From contig CM055096.1 of NCBI GenBank assembly GCA_029204225.1, positions 29,814,995 through 29,878,994 on the forward strand: 64,000 nucleotides of DNA, given 5' to 3'. This document shows positions 11,548 to 21,578 of this stretch, piece by piece; positions within the stretch are counted from its first letter, which is position 1, and each line of letters begins with the position of its first letter. This DNA comes from Diphasiastrum complanatum. Taxonomy: Eukaryota > Streptophyta > Lycopodiopsida > Lycopodiales > Lycopodiaceae. The notes below the pieces were generated by a model that was not told where the DNA came from, did not search any database, and was given only the letters and a program-made list of their open reading frames with translations. Both the position numbers and the translations under genes were made by a program.

Positions 11548-14500
11548 CGGTCGAACCGTCATGTGACGTTTGGGACCCTCTCACTTTAACTAGTTATTTA
11601 GTCATGTGTGAATGTGCACATTATTGTTCTTAAGACTCGCACTTAATGGAGTATTCACACCATTAGTTATCACAGTAATAGTATCTAAGATGATTTTATT
11701 TAGTAATATTTAACTTCAGTTTATAATTTTGACATTGTTGTCAAGGCTCTCACTTCATGTGAAAGCACATTGGTTTTGTTTTGATCTTTGTGTCTTCACG
11801 GTTTATATCTCTGGACTGCAAGAACTTCATGTGGACCATGTTAGAAACATCAGTGCTTTCCAAACATCTGCACTTCATGTTAGAAACATCAGTGCTTTCC
11901 AAACATCTGCACACGGCCTCTTATCCAGCTTTTTGACATCTGCAATAAGCTCCACTTTGATCATTAGTTTGTAACTTGATTAAACTTTTGTTTGCTCTGC
12001 ACAAGTGATGATTGCCATTTCTGTCTTCATGTTGATTTCTCATGACGAGAACAAGAGACCAGGGCTGCACTGAGACATTTTTCTTCCACGCTGGTTTCTG
12101 TCAGGCACTGTTGAAATCATCCATAGGTAGAAGCAAGGATAGTAGCGTCATCAGACACTGAGGAGGCATCAGGCCCATGGAAGCAGATATAGCGATTGTG
12201 AAGGACAGACTCACTAGTGGAGACGTAGTTTGCTAGATCGCTCAGGAGAAGGATCTATCGCTGGGCAGGTAAATTGACAATAGACACATCCACGCTTCTT
12301 CATTCACATAAGACAACAAGTGGAAGTGTAGACCCTCATAGTGATTCTCTCAAGAACAATGTAGAGCATAGGCAGAGAGGACTTGCACAAGCTCTGATAC
12401 CATATTACATTTCAGAGATCAAGCAGCAGGAGAGGGAGAGACAGATACGCAACAACATCTTTATTAATGATTAATGTCAAATTCCAATGCATCTACAAGT
12501 ACCTACTTTAGGGCCAAACGGCCAGACATCAATAGTAAACATAAATCGATAAAATGACCAACCCTTGGGGGACAAAGCGTATGGACTAATAAAGAATAGC
12601 AGTGCTGAAGCAAATATCAACATTAGATCCGAATACTAGTAGGTGTTAAAAAAATGAGAACCTGGGTTTCTTCTTTGCCCTCAATGTCAATATAACAAAA
12701 GTGTTACTGCTGAAAAATAGAAACTACGGCAAAGTGGTAACGTCATCTGCAAAGAACGATGACTCTTCACCCCAACTAGGTTTCGCTGTACCATATGAAG
12801 GCTGTCACAAAAATCATCATAATGGACCAAAATAAATATAACATATTCCAGATTGACTCTATGATGGTCATACGATATTGAAAGAATACTCCTTTGTAAT
12901 GAATAATGTTGCATTAAGATATACAACTCACAAAAAGGAGATTTTTGCTATTATTTGTGCACTATCTTTATGGTCACAAGTTTCTGGTGTGCTCTGATGG
13001 CCAACCTCTCAAGTATTTTCTAATCAGCCTCATATTAGGGCTCAAAAGGTCAAATGATTTAAGTTTATCCAAGAAATCAATAACCAAATCCAATGCATTA
13101 AGCCTGATTAAGGCGCTATTAACCAGGTGGCTTATGCTCTTAGACAGATTACTTTGTTTCATAGAGATTGGTACTTTTTTTTAACTTATGTTAAGGGGAC
13201 TTTATAAAAGAGAGTCATATTTAGTCATATATGGTATCTCATAGAAACAGGCATCATGCACAACAACAACATGACTGAGTCCTAAGATACTCAATCCAGT
13301 GGAAAGAATAAAAAAGGTAGTAAATCAGTTTTCCATCCGAAATGGATTTTTGTTCAAAGATAGAAAGATATGTGCCCAGATAAAAACATGTAGCCAAAGC
13401 AGCTTTGTTTCTGATACTTCTTGTAGTCATAATTTGACATTTCACAGTTTAAAAGCAAGTGTATTGGATGGTGCAATTCTTTTGGAAAGACAAGAACCTG
13501 CTATGAGAGCTAGATGGGATTTTGGATGGGTGCAACCGGTGCTATTGCGATATCCATCCCCCGTCAGACCTTCCCCACAAGAACAATTATATGAGCCTGG
13601 ATAGTTTGTACATATTGAATTTTCTGCACAATCATTCAAACTGGCATCTGCACATTCGTTGATGTCTGCAGGTCCCAGACAGAAACAAATTGCAGAGAGA
13701 TCAGAGAGAAACCATCAAGATGGTGAAAATTTTCAAAGCATAGAGGCAATTACCTTGGCACAATGCATATTGTATGAAACCTGAATAGCTATATGAATCA
13801 ATCTAAAAACTCTAAAACTAATCCAAATGCATAGATGCAATTACCTTGGCTCAATGCATACTGTATGCGACCTAAATAAATATATGAATCAAATAAGAAA
13901 CCCTAAAACTAATCAAATTCACCATATCTTAGCAAAATTCGTTAGATCACGAGTCCATCAAGTTTATGTTCGCCTCTTAAGATTTGGCTCAAAGAAATCT
14001 TCAAATTCATCTATAGCAAGATGCCGGAGGAAAATTGCACCGTTTCCCAGATGGAAATTTTTGTTCTTTCAACACTCACATGATGCTTTTACGTTCTTAC
14101 CTGTACAGCCGGTCCCATTGTTGTATCCATCTCCATGATAGCCGGTGGCAGTGCACTCACAAACATAGCCAGGAACCTCTGAAACATCGCTACAACTGGC
14201 TGGGCTCGGAAAACAGGCATAATCTAGCTGGGTTATGGCAGCAGCACAACTCTTGTACTCCTGTATTGCCCAGAGAAGTTGGACTCCATATTGCCCAACT
14301 CCAATCAAACCACCATTCCAGGTGGAGTAGGACGGTGGGTACAAAATGCTACAAAACCCACAATTACTTTGGCCAGAAAAAGAAATACCTTTACCCATCA
14401 GGTATATTTTCCGAGATGCGGTTACAGAGAGAGTGCAACAATCATACGCATTGCAGAAAGGATTCTGATGCTGATTTGTACAAGAAATCGGTCCACAAAT

Positions 14501-15277
14501 TCCTTCATCGTTATTGCCATTACCAAAATTGAATGAATTTAAGGGGAAGTCCAGTGAATAGCCTCCCACAGATCTGCAACCTGCCACAAAAAAGTAATTG
14601 GCCGGACTGATGATGTAAGGGCCATTAGGATCAAGTACTAAGCTTGCATTTCCAAGGTCCGAACAATCCCCGCCTTGCGACCTGCTTGGCATGGCTTTGA
14701 TTTTTGTTGTATTAATGATCAGATTACCGGAAGCTATGCTAGTAATCTGAAAGGAGCCTGACGGAGTTGAAAGGAATGGCCACGGACCAGTTGAATCTTC
14801 CAGGTTTTGTTTCGCCAATGTGCTGTTTGAGTCAATACAACTCAATTCATACCCAGAACTGCGCGCACATTCAGGCGAAAGGCCAAAGGGGTAGGGAATG
14901 GGTACTTCCCCACACACCCGCTCACATCCATGAGAATCCGCAGATATTGGTGCTGGTGCTGGCGGTGGCGGTGGTGAAAGCGGTGGCTGCAGTAGTGAGA
15001 CTCTTAGTAGGTCAATACGCACGGAGTACAGATTTCCTGATCTCAATGAGGTCAAGAGTCGAGGTTGTTCTTTCAAATGACGTGAAGAGGATCTATCAAC
15101 AGAACTAAATTGATCATTAGCTGGATGGAATCGTGTGCTTTTTGCCTTAGTAAGAAGTGAGTGATTCCCATGGATAGTAACGTGGTTCAGAACAATTATT
15201 ACAGTAAGCAGCAAACTATTGCATGCTAAAGCTACAACTAGTTTCCTTGATGATTCTAAACTTATTCGTTTGTCCAT
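8206..15277 (-). CDS. Wall-associated-kinase-like receptor kinase (8 exons, 877 aa)
   Basis: Eight minus-strand exons join without a frame break: 15277-14101, 13665-13498, 10495-9767, 9516-9500, 9276-9250, 9096-8962, 8800-8717 and 8502-8206; every junction is GT..AG. The product would sit in the plasma membrane and link the cell wall to a cytoplasmic Ser/Thr kinase. In order: N-terminal hydrophobic segment (about 13-30), Pro-rich linker (98-110), GUB_WAK-type galacturonan-binding domain (from about 118, [11 protein letters not shown]), two EGF-like modules (about 355-392 and 393-437), a transmembrane helix (about 443-468) and the kinase (about 527-805). Kinase landmarks: GKGGFGTV 528-535, Lys549, Glu568, HRD 652-654, DFG 672-674. 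It is an RD kinase with no missing catalytic residue. An in-frame TAG nine codons upstream supports this ATG. Family assignment is secure; ligand and exact orthologue are unknown. Confidence 0.93.
8717..8800 (-). CDS. WAK-like kinase exon 7
   Basis: 84 bp, phase 0, encoding 28 residues ([12 protein letters not shown] ... LEALYRVAK) in the kinase C-lobe. The acceptor is chosen as GTGAAG|GCAAGG because upstream AG options bring in a TGA. The polypyrimidine tract is poor, so this acceptor is the least certain site in the model. Confidence 0.8.
8962..9096 (-). CDS. WAK-like kinase exon 6: kinase subdomain IX-X
   Basis: 135 bp, phase 0. Encodes [19 protein letters not shown], the conserved subdomain IX with its structural Asp, then [19 protein letters not shown]. 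Acceptor TGTCAG, donor GAG|GTATTC. Confidence 0.93.
9250..9276 (-). CDS. WAK-like kinase exon 5: 27-bp microexon
   Basis: Nine codons (D-P-E-Y-F-H-N-L-Q), phase 0 at both ends, flanked by CTGCAG and GTAAAG. It supplies the APE-equivalent (PEY) motif directly after TPGYL from exon 4. Confidence 0.9.
9500..9516 (-). CDS. WAK-like kinase exon 4: 17-bp microexon
   Basis: The 17 bases between TTGCAG and GTAAAA finish the split Gly codon and encode T-P-G-Y-L, part of the invariant activation/P+1 loop. Without it the frame breaks and the motif is lost, so it must be real if the gene is functional. Automated gene finders would probably miss it. Confidence 0.9.
9767..10495 (-). CDS. WAK-like kinase exon 3: transmembrane helix and N-lobe to activation loop
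   Basis: 729 bp encoding residues 449-692. It carries the end of the membrane helix with the stop-transfer RRRQ, the juxtamembrane region, [14 protein letters not shown] (typical kinase entry), the glycine loop, Lys549, Glu568, [11 protein letters not shown] and DFGLSRL. It ends inside the activation loop at LQ-G (donor CAAG|GTGCAT, phase 1), where the conserved TPGYLDPEY follows in the microexons. Confidence 0.95.
11075..11368. repeat. ~142-bp tandem duplication in intron 2
   Basis: CAACACTCTTCACTGTGC...TTGAATCACAATTTGCTGTGACTA appears twice (from about 11080 and about 11223), with frequent point differences but constant order. Confidence 0.75.
11475..11547. repeat. Compound microsatellite (CA)n(TA)n(GA)n
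   Basis: About 25 bases of CA, 25 of TA and 24 of GA in direct succession, inside the intron 2 element. Confidence 0.97.
11840..11917. repeat. 39-bp tandem duplication
   Basis: TTAGAAACATCAGTGCTTTC begins at 11841 and again at 11880; the two units are essentially identical, so the duplication is recent. Confidence 0.9.
13498..13665 (-). CDS. WAK-like kinase exon 2: calcium-binding EGF module
   Basis: 168 bp, phase 1 at both ends. The DINEC start and [13 protein letters not shown] core match the EGF_CA consensus (D-I-N-E-C ... N-x-x-G-S-Y/F-x-C). The acceptor is CTGCAG before 13665. The donor GCAG|GTTCTT at 13497 is a weaker site, but it restores a continuous transmembrane segment ([17 protein letters not shown]) with exon 3. 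Confidence 0.88.
13741..13920. repeat. ~90-bp tandem duplication in intron 1
   Basis: GCAATTACCTTGGCACAATG with its following sequence (13746 on) recurs from about 13837 with scattered changes, between exons 1 and 2 of the kinase gene. Confidence 0.8.
14101..15277 (-). CDS. WAK-like kinase exon 1: signal segment, galacturonan-binding domain, first EGF-like module
   Basis: Encodes residues 1-392 plus one base. The start [10 protein letters not shown] leads into a hydrophobic stretch that serves as signal peptide or anchor. A Pro-rich linker precedes [15 protein letters not shown], the hallmark start of the GUB_WAK domain, followed by many cysteines. The end ([28 protein letters not shown]) is an EGF-like module. 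The donor is ACAG|GTAAGA at 14100-14099, phase 1. Confidence 0.93.
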
Positions 15278-15649
15278 ACCGCTTCTGTAAGAATCTTCTG
15301 TCTATTTGTCGATGGCTCACAATTGTGTAGACTCATCTTGTCGAAGACACCCTCGAACGAGAAATTTCTTTGAAATTATGCTGGGAACCGTCCTTTTGAT
15401 TTTTCTGTATTGAAATTGCACAAAGTTTGTGCTCAAAAGCTGCATGTTAGCAGCAAACCATCCCCTCACAGAATTTTCCTTATGGTCCTTTTACAGTAGT
15501 CTTTTGCTACCAGTGCAGGATCGCTAAAAACAACGCCAGGTCACAAAAGTTGCAATTGCAGTGCACCAAATGCCCAAGCCGCCACAATAACAAGAACAGC
15601 TTTTCTGATTCAGTCTCTGTGAAGCTACAAAGGATGCCTATTACACACA

Positions 15650-16165
15650 TCAGCTGGAAAATATCAACGTCACATCAGTGTTGCTAACGAAAGCAGAAGA
15701 ATGAGATGGCCACAGATGATGCTAAGCTGAGTAGTTCGGCTGCAAAATAGCATATCACATCAGTGTAGCTAAGGAAGGCAGAAGACTAAGATGGCCACAG
15801 ATGATGCTAAGCTGAGTGATGGAGGTGGAGCAAGTCAGCCGCAGGATGGCACATCAGTGTAGCTAAGGAAGGCAGAAGAATGAGATGGCCACAGATGATG
15901 CTAAGCTGAGTGATAAAGGTGGAACAAGTCAGCCGCAGGATGGCACATCAGAGCAGTGTAGCTAAAGAAGGCAGAAGAATGAGATGAGCACAGATGACGT
16001 TTAGCTGAGCGGATGTGCACAAGTCAGTTGGAAAATACCAACATCACATCAACGTAGCCAAAGATGACAGAAGAATGAGATAGCCACAGATGATGCTAAG
16101 CATCGTAGTGGCCGAGAACAAGTCAGCTTGAAAATACCAACACACAACAATGTAGCTAAGTAAAT
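15650..16165. repeat. ~95-bp tandem repeat array upstream of the WAK-like kinase
   Basis: CACATCAGTGTAGCTAAGG starts at 15671 (variant), 15756, 15850, 15944, 16045 and 16141 (variants), giving a period of 85-101 bp. Shared blocks are GGCAGAAGAATGAGATGGCC, ACAGATGATGCTAAGCTGAG and AAGTCAGCCGCAGGATGG. A partial seventh copy lies near 16285-16326. The array starts about 370 bp upstream of the kinase ATG. Confidence 0.85.
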
Positions 16166-16329
16166 CAGAAGACTGCTGAGGCTCGAACTTGGGACCAAAA
16201 CTTTGGATGTCAAGCAGGAGATCAGAAGAATGACATTGTTACATAGTACAGATGATCCTCAATGCTTAGACTGCATGTAGAACATGTCAGCTGGAAAACA
16301 CCACATCACGTGCAGAAGAATGAGATATT

Positions 16330-18040
16330 GGTAAGGAGGAAGGTAATGGGCACTGAGCAGCCTGTACAGCATCGTGGATTCTTTCAAAAGTGAGCTTGTA
16401 AGACCACGTTTGAGAGGGTAGAAGCCAAAGGAAGAGATGAAGGAAGAAGGGAAAGAGTGAGCGCAGCTTCGAAGGACGCATTCCAACCCAGAAAATATAT
16501 ATTTTTGTCTTGTCTATCACACTTCTTGTCAAGCTTCTAGTAATCGAGTATCAAAATCTAATATGCTATTTTCCAAACAAAGTTTTGACAATTGTGTATA
16601 GAATTTAAAAACTAAACTTTTTCTTAGATTTCTTGAACAAGTTCTTTAGATGTCACATTATAAAGTGGTCAAGGTTTGAGCATGCACCTTGACCGACCGC
16701 ACTAGACAACTCTACTCAACTCACTTCATTGAAAATGAACCCCAAAAACAAAGATTAAAATCTTAACAAACATGGTGACCAAGGGTCCCTTGCACCCATG
16801 GCGCGAAAAGAGAATATTCCAGATCCCGATCGATCCTGAATAAGGTGTAGGGGGAAGAGCCCACCATCAAACAATCCAAAATGGTAAAAATGTTGGATCA
16901 TGATTTATGGGGTATTCTCTGCTGTTGTTGGATGGATCAGCATACTTAGCACTTCCACTCTGCTCACAATGGAGGGGCCCAAGCAAACAAATGGTGAGGA
17001 ACATAGAATGGTGGAGGAATAAGTGTCATACATCTCCCCACCACCATACAATTGTTGTAGTGTATCGTGAATGAAGTATACCTTAGTAAGGTGTCTTGTT
17101 TGTTGAGTCTTTATACACCCTAAGCACACCCTCTTCAAGATTAAGAATATATTCCTATTATTAGGAGAGGTCTAGGTATAAGTGTAGACTTACAAAAGTG
17201 TCTCATCTATTAACTTGTCCATGAGAGATTATATTGTGGGATCTAGGTATTATCAAGTACATACAAGAGTGCTCATCTATTCACTCTTCAATGATTCAAC
17301 TTTTGAAGGTGTAGCACTCCAACCATCAATGGCAATGGTGGGCCCAATGTATTCCAAGCCTAGTGCACCTAGCAAGGCTCGGCAATTGCAAATTGCAATG
17401 TATGTCAAAGGCCCATTCTTAAGTCAAGCACCTTATCAACCAAAGTGTCAATCAAAAGGTGGTTTTGAAAAGTAAATTATTACTTGAAATATGTATCTTT
17501 GAAATGCCAAATTGCTTTCCAATTGTAGCGTATGTCAAAGCATTCTTCTTTTAATAAAACCAAATAAACCACCAAATTGCCAATTGGAAACTTGTTTTCA
17601 AATTTTATATATGACAGTCAAAACTTCAAATATGCTTTTCTAGAACACAACAACATCGTGTATAAAAAGGTCCTAAAACTTATTAAATGTGAAAGGTAGC
17701 AATGAAGTTTACAAGTCATTTGAAAGCTAGCGGTCAAACTAGCCCTTTAATTTGAAAGCTAAATATGGATTTCAAATTCCAAGCTTTTTGGTGAGGAATA
17801 GTGTTTGTAGTTCCCACATATTAAGATACCCAAAGATTCAGAGTATCCCCATTTTTTTGAAACCAAGGACCCTCAATTCAGGATATTAGATCACAATTGA
17901 AAGGCTTTTACTTAGGAGTGCTCAATATTATCTTACAAATATATTTTGGTGGTTCTCAATCTGTCGGTTACTACTTTATCAAGAATCGTGGAGTCTTGTA
18001 TAAGGTTTTCAACATATATTATTTTGTAAAACAATAATAG

Positions 18041-18082
<42 letters not shown>

Positions 18083-19900
18083 AAAAAATATAACGAGCCA
18101 AAAAAGTTACAAATTTTAGCCAACATTGATTGTGCACAAAAATTACACCTTACTTCACGCTCAAATCACTCAATAGAAAAATTGCTTCTACAAAAATCCT
18201 TATAAAATAATTTGTTGGCTTGCCAATTGTTGTCCTAAGTGGCGAGTTATTTCCCTTTACAAGCTTGTAGGGAAATCTAAAATTTAGATCTCCTAGAATT
18301 TTGATCCCCTTTACATGATGAGAATCAAGTCCTCAACTTCGATCCAAAGCTTAAAGGGTCCCAACAGTTCTCAACTATCGCTAGTTTATACAAAAGACCA
18401 TAACCATTGGTTCTACATAGAAGCAAGTTGCTGAAAAGTAGCATATGTGTTAGTTAACTCTCTAGAACTAGCCAAAAAGCACTACTCGACCAGCCATGGT
18501 GAGTGCTCAACCATGTTGCTTGCACCTACCAAGCTTGGGATAGGGCCAAACAAAGCAGTAACAACTGTGTATGGTTTTGTACATGCTAAGTTATAACCAT
18601 TGGACTACGATTTCTCTCAACTTTTGATGACCTATTATATATGTATTATTGAGAGCCACCATTGCAATTTGACAAGGATGCCTCATCTTTCAATACAAAG
18701 AATGAGTAGGTGGAAACCAATTATATTTATAAGAAGTTCCATGACTTCTGTTCTTGTGGGGAGCTTGGAGTGAACCTCAAGGCTATAGTGCCAAACCACT
18801 ATCACAACCATCGAAATCGTGTTATTAAAGTGTTACTAATTGTTAGTGAGTGTGTTAATTGCTCAAGTTCACTCCAAAGTCCTGTTCACTCTCGAGTTTC
18901 CATGAAAATTTCTCACAAAACTTGCTCCTTCAAGTTTATGCACTTGTTCCTCTCTTTTCACAGCAAATGAGAAGGGCATGTTCTCCGAGCTATGAGAAAC
19001 ATTTACTGATTTTGAATTATTTTGCAGCAAGATGCTTTTGTTCAGTTCCTAGACAAAATACAACAAGAGCTCTTGTAAAAGGAAAGGCCAATAATGTGTA
19101 AAATAATGATTTCTTGTAGACGGTAACCGAAGCACTTAGCACTATTGTCTCTTATAGTTGCAGGATTTTGAAATTTTCATTCCATGTTGTTTTCAGAGGG
19201 GAATCCCAAGGGCTGGCTTTATATATTTAATTTTCTCTCATAAAGGTAGCCCCTATCAGTGATTTTGGCAGAATCAGTCTAGCTCATGTGTAGGGTCCCG
19301 GGAGCTGTCTCGATGGGCAAAATCAAGTGGGATCCTAGACATGGGTCCCAAGAGCCGACTACGCCATGACTCGAGCTCTAGAGCTAGCTCATGAGTTGTG
19401 ACTACTTGATTGGCTCACCACAGGTTGGAGGCTCTGTCCTTGACTTCCTAACTTGCTCTGGGACTTTCAAGAGTGTCCCCCCTTAGAGTCTTACAAGACA
19501 CACCGGTGCACCCGAATCAACTTGACAACATCCTCCTATCGTTTGAGAAAGTTGATGTCCTCCTCAGGGCCAAACTAGAACCTAACACTCATGGCGGGGC
19601 TTGATTCATCAACCAGATTTTATTCACAAATACAAAGGCACGGGCTTGATTCACCAGCCAAAAAAGACCAACTTGAAAATAAGAAACCATGTTTGCACTT
19701 AGCATTATAAAAGTTTAGATCTAGTTCAGTTACATAAAACTTTTGTAAAGCTGCAACAATAGTTGTACTGTGACCCCATGAAACTGGCGGCCTGCTTTAT
19801 AAACATGGAAAGAAAAGGTACCTAGGGGCTCCATTGATCCTAAGATATGTCATTTTGCAGCACATCCTAATGAGTCCCCTAGGACTCTAGATTTTTCGTT
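16330..19900. other. Intergenic DNA, no gene recognised
   Basis: Only short unconvincing ORFs (16259-16532 minus, 17215-17475 plus, 18710-19101 plus), none with a recognisable domain. A (TA)n tract lies at 18043-18078. GC-richer DNA at 19250-19620 looks like repeat debris leading into the Gypsy remnant. Confidence 0.5.
18043..18078. repeat. (TA)n microsatellite
   Basis: About 36 bases of uninterrupted TA. Confidence 0.97.
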
Positions 19901-20000
19901 GGTTGCACAAGTTGAGCTCCTTGAGCTTGGAGTCGGCACTCAGATCCATCTTTGATGTAGAAGCTCAATGTTGGCTCCATTTGATCCTGTGTCGCCTGAT

Positions 20001-21503
20001 TTATCTCTGTTGGTTGTCCTTCGCTAAAGAGTTAAATGAGGTTTGAAGTAATGGCTGGCTCAGGTTTATTTCTATCGTTTTTATCTCTAATTGATCTCCA
20101 GGCACATCTCTGACGACGCAAGGTTTTCTGCCATTATATAATACCACAAGGTTAATCTCCTTTGCCAAGAAGGCCATGATGTGTTCATTGAACCAGCTCA
20201 GTCCCAAGATGGCGTCGAAAGCATTCATCTTCAAGACTGTGAATGTTAATCAATTTTTCCAAGTCCCAGCGAGGTTGGCAAATTGGTTGCCAATCTACAA
20301 GTTGTCATTGTGCCTTTGGCGGCTTCCACACAGATAGGGGTAGCGTTTTCTTCACATTGGATGTCCAATTCCTCTGCATTTTATAACAGGTAGTTATGCA
20401 ACGCTCCCAGATCTATCACAAAGTGAATGGCTTTGTCTTTAATGCAGCCTTTCAGGTACAACAACTTTGATCATCTTGCAGGAGTCGCCATGAGATGTTC
20501 ACGATGAGCTGCAAGTGCCCCTATTTGTTGTAGGGCATTCAGGTCAGACTCCGTCAAATCCATTTTTGAGTCTTCTTTGTCATCTTGTTCAGTCCACTTG
20601 ATCAGATGCCTCTCTTTCCATGCTATCAAATACCTCGGTCGCCACCATGATTTGTTTATTTAACAACTTGGGGCAAGACCTCCAAGAATGACCTTGTTGT
20701 TGACTGTTAAAGCAGCGCAGGGAACTGCCCACTGACATTGGTGAGCTATTGTTGTGACTAGCTGAAGGACCAAAATTGTTCTTTCTCTGAAAAGTGTTCC
20801 TCCTTGGTTACCAAATCCTGTATTTGCTGGGAATATGTTCAGGCTACTTGAGGCTTGGTTTCCATTTGAAGCTGAGTATCCCCTCGAAAAGAAGCTTGGA
20901 CTCGGTTTGGATCCACTAAATACCTTTGTTGACATTGATGGGACAGTTGGCGCCAGCGTGGTCTCATAATCGTAAACCATTTTAGCTGCCTGAATTGTCA
21001 AGTGGAAGTCATTGGGCATGTAGCTGTCTATTGCTCGTCGAGCAAGACTGCATTCCAAACAAGAGGAAATGGGTCTTGTCAACTTCCGACATATCCTCAA
21101 TAACCCATACACTCTGTCTAAATTTGTTTAGGTAGTCTCGTAGTGAACCTTTCTACTTGAGTCCTGATAATTCTACCCTCAATCTCATGTGTGAATATTT
21201 AGGTATGAACTTCTCTCTAACACGTTCTTGAACGCCTCCCATGTCTGGAACTGCATCCTTGCCACTCGGTACTAGTTGGCCTGAGAGGCGTATTGAAGAT
21301 CCTGGTCGAAGGTGAGGTGTTGTTAAGCTACCTTTACAAGCTTTACTTCCGGCGCCACTTGTGCCAGCATTGTCCCCGGCGCCAGCAGCGCCCCTGCTGC
21401 TCTCGGCGCCACTGTGACCAGAATCAAGCCAACACCAAGTTCCTATTGTTGAAAATCTTTGATCGGTTCTGGCGAAGTCCAGAGAGCTCGGATCGATGTG
21501 CAA
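20001..21503 (-). pseudogene. Ty3/Gypsy gag-protease remnant
   Basis: On the minus strand a gag core comes first (about 21270-21000: W-E-A-F-K then R-L-R-V-E-L-S-G-L-K, with a frame change). A zinc knuckle at 20714-20673 reads CFNSQQQGHSWRSC, so the second Cys of CCHC is Ser. The aspartic protease follows: its active site reads I-D-L-G-A (20413-20402) instead of D-S/T-G-A, and FDAILGLSWFNEH is at about 20220-20170. Frameshifts and both lost catalytic/structural residues show it is dead. The 5' end is cut off near the LTR at 21591. Confidence 0.8.
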
Positions 21504-21578
21504 TCACTTCACACGATCTAGGCATGATTAAAGGAAGCCTAGGGATCAGTAAATTCTAGAGAGAAAAAATGACTTTCT

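Larger units (their letters stand above)
11384..12476 (-). mobile_element. TRIM-like element candidate in intron 2
   Basis: Near-identical ~75-bp direct repeats lie at about 11387-11460 and 12404-12476 (ATTACATTTCAGAG ... TTATTAATGATTAATG). Just inside the right copy, CAAGCTCTGATACCA (12389-12403) is the reverse complement of the plant primer-binding site TGGTATCAGAGC, so the element reads on the minus strand. TCAAAT flanks both sides (11378-11383 and 12477-12482), a possible target duplication. Against a standard LTR: the repeats are very short, lack TG..CA ends, and no polypurine tract is clear. The ~0.9-kb interior has no ORF. Confidence 0.5.
10496..13497 (-). other. WAK-like kinase intron 2 (about 3 kb) with nested repeats
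   Basis: The largest intron of the kinase gene. It contains a ~142-bp tandem duplication (11075-11368), a direct-repeat element with tRNA-type primer site (11384-12476), a compound (CA)n(TA)n(GA)n tract and a 39-bp tandem duplication. No alternative exon was recognised. Confidence 0.75.

Noticed and set aside
14035..14536. Plus-strand ORFs of 85-165 codons over kinase exon 1 (also 14767-15108, 9896-10310)
   Set aside because: Antisense shadows of the WAK-like coding exons with no domain of their own.
16170..16215. tRNA-like B box (GGCTCGAACTTGGGACC) near the ~95-bp array
   Set aside because: No A box at proper spacing and no cloverleaf could be drawn; similar weak matches near 4533 and 63595 also fail.
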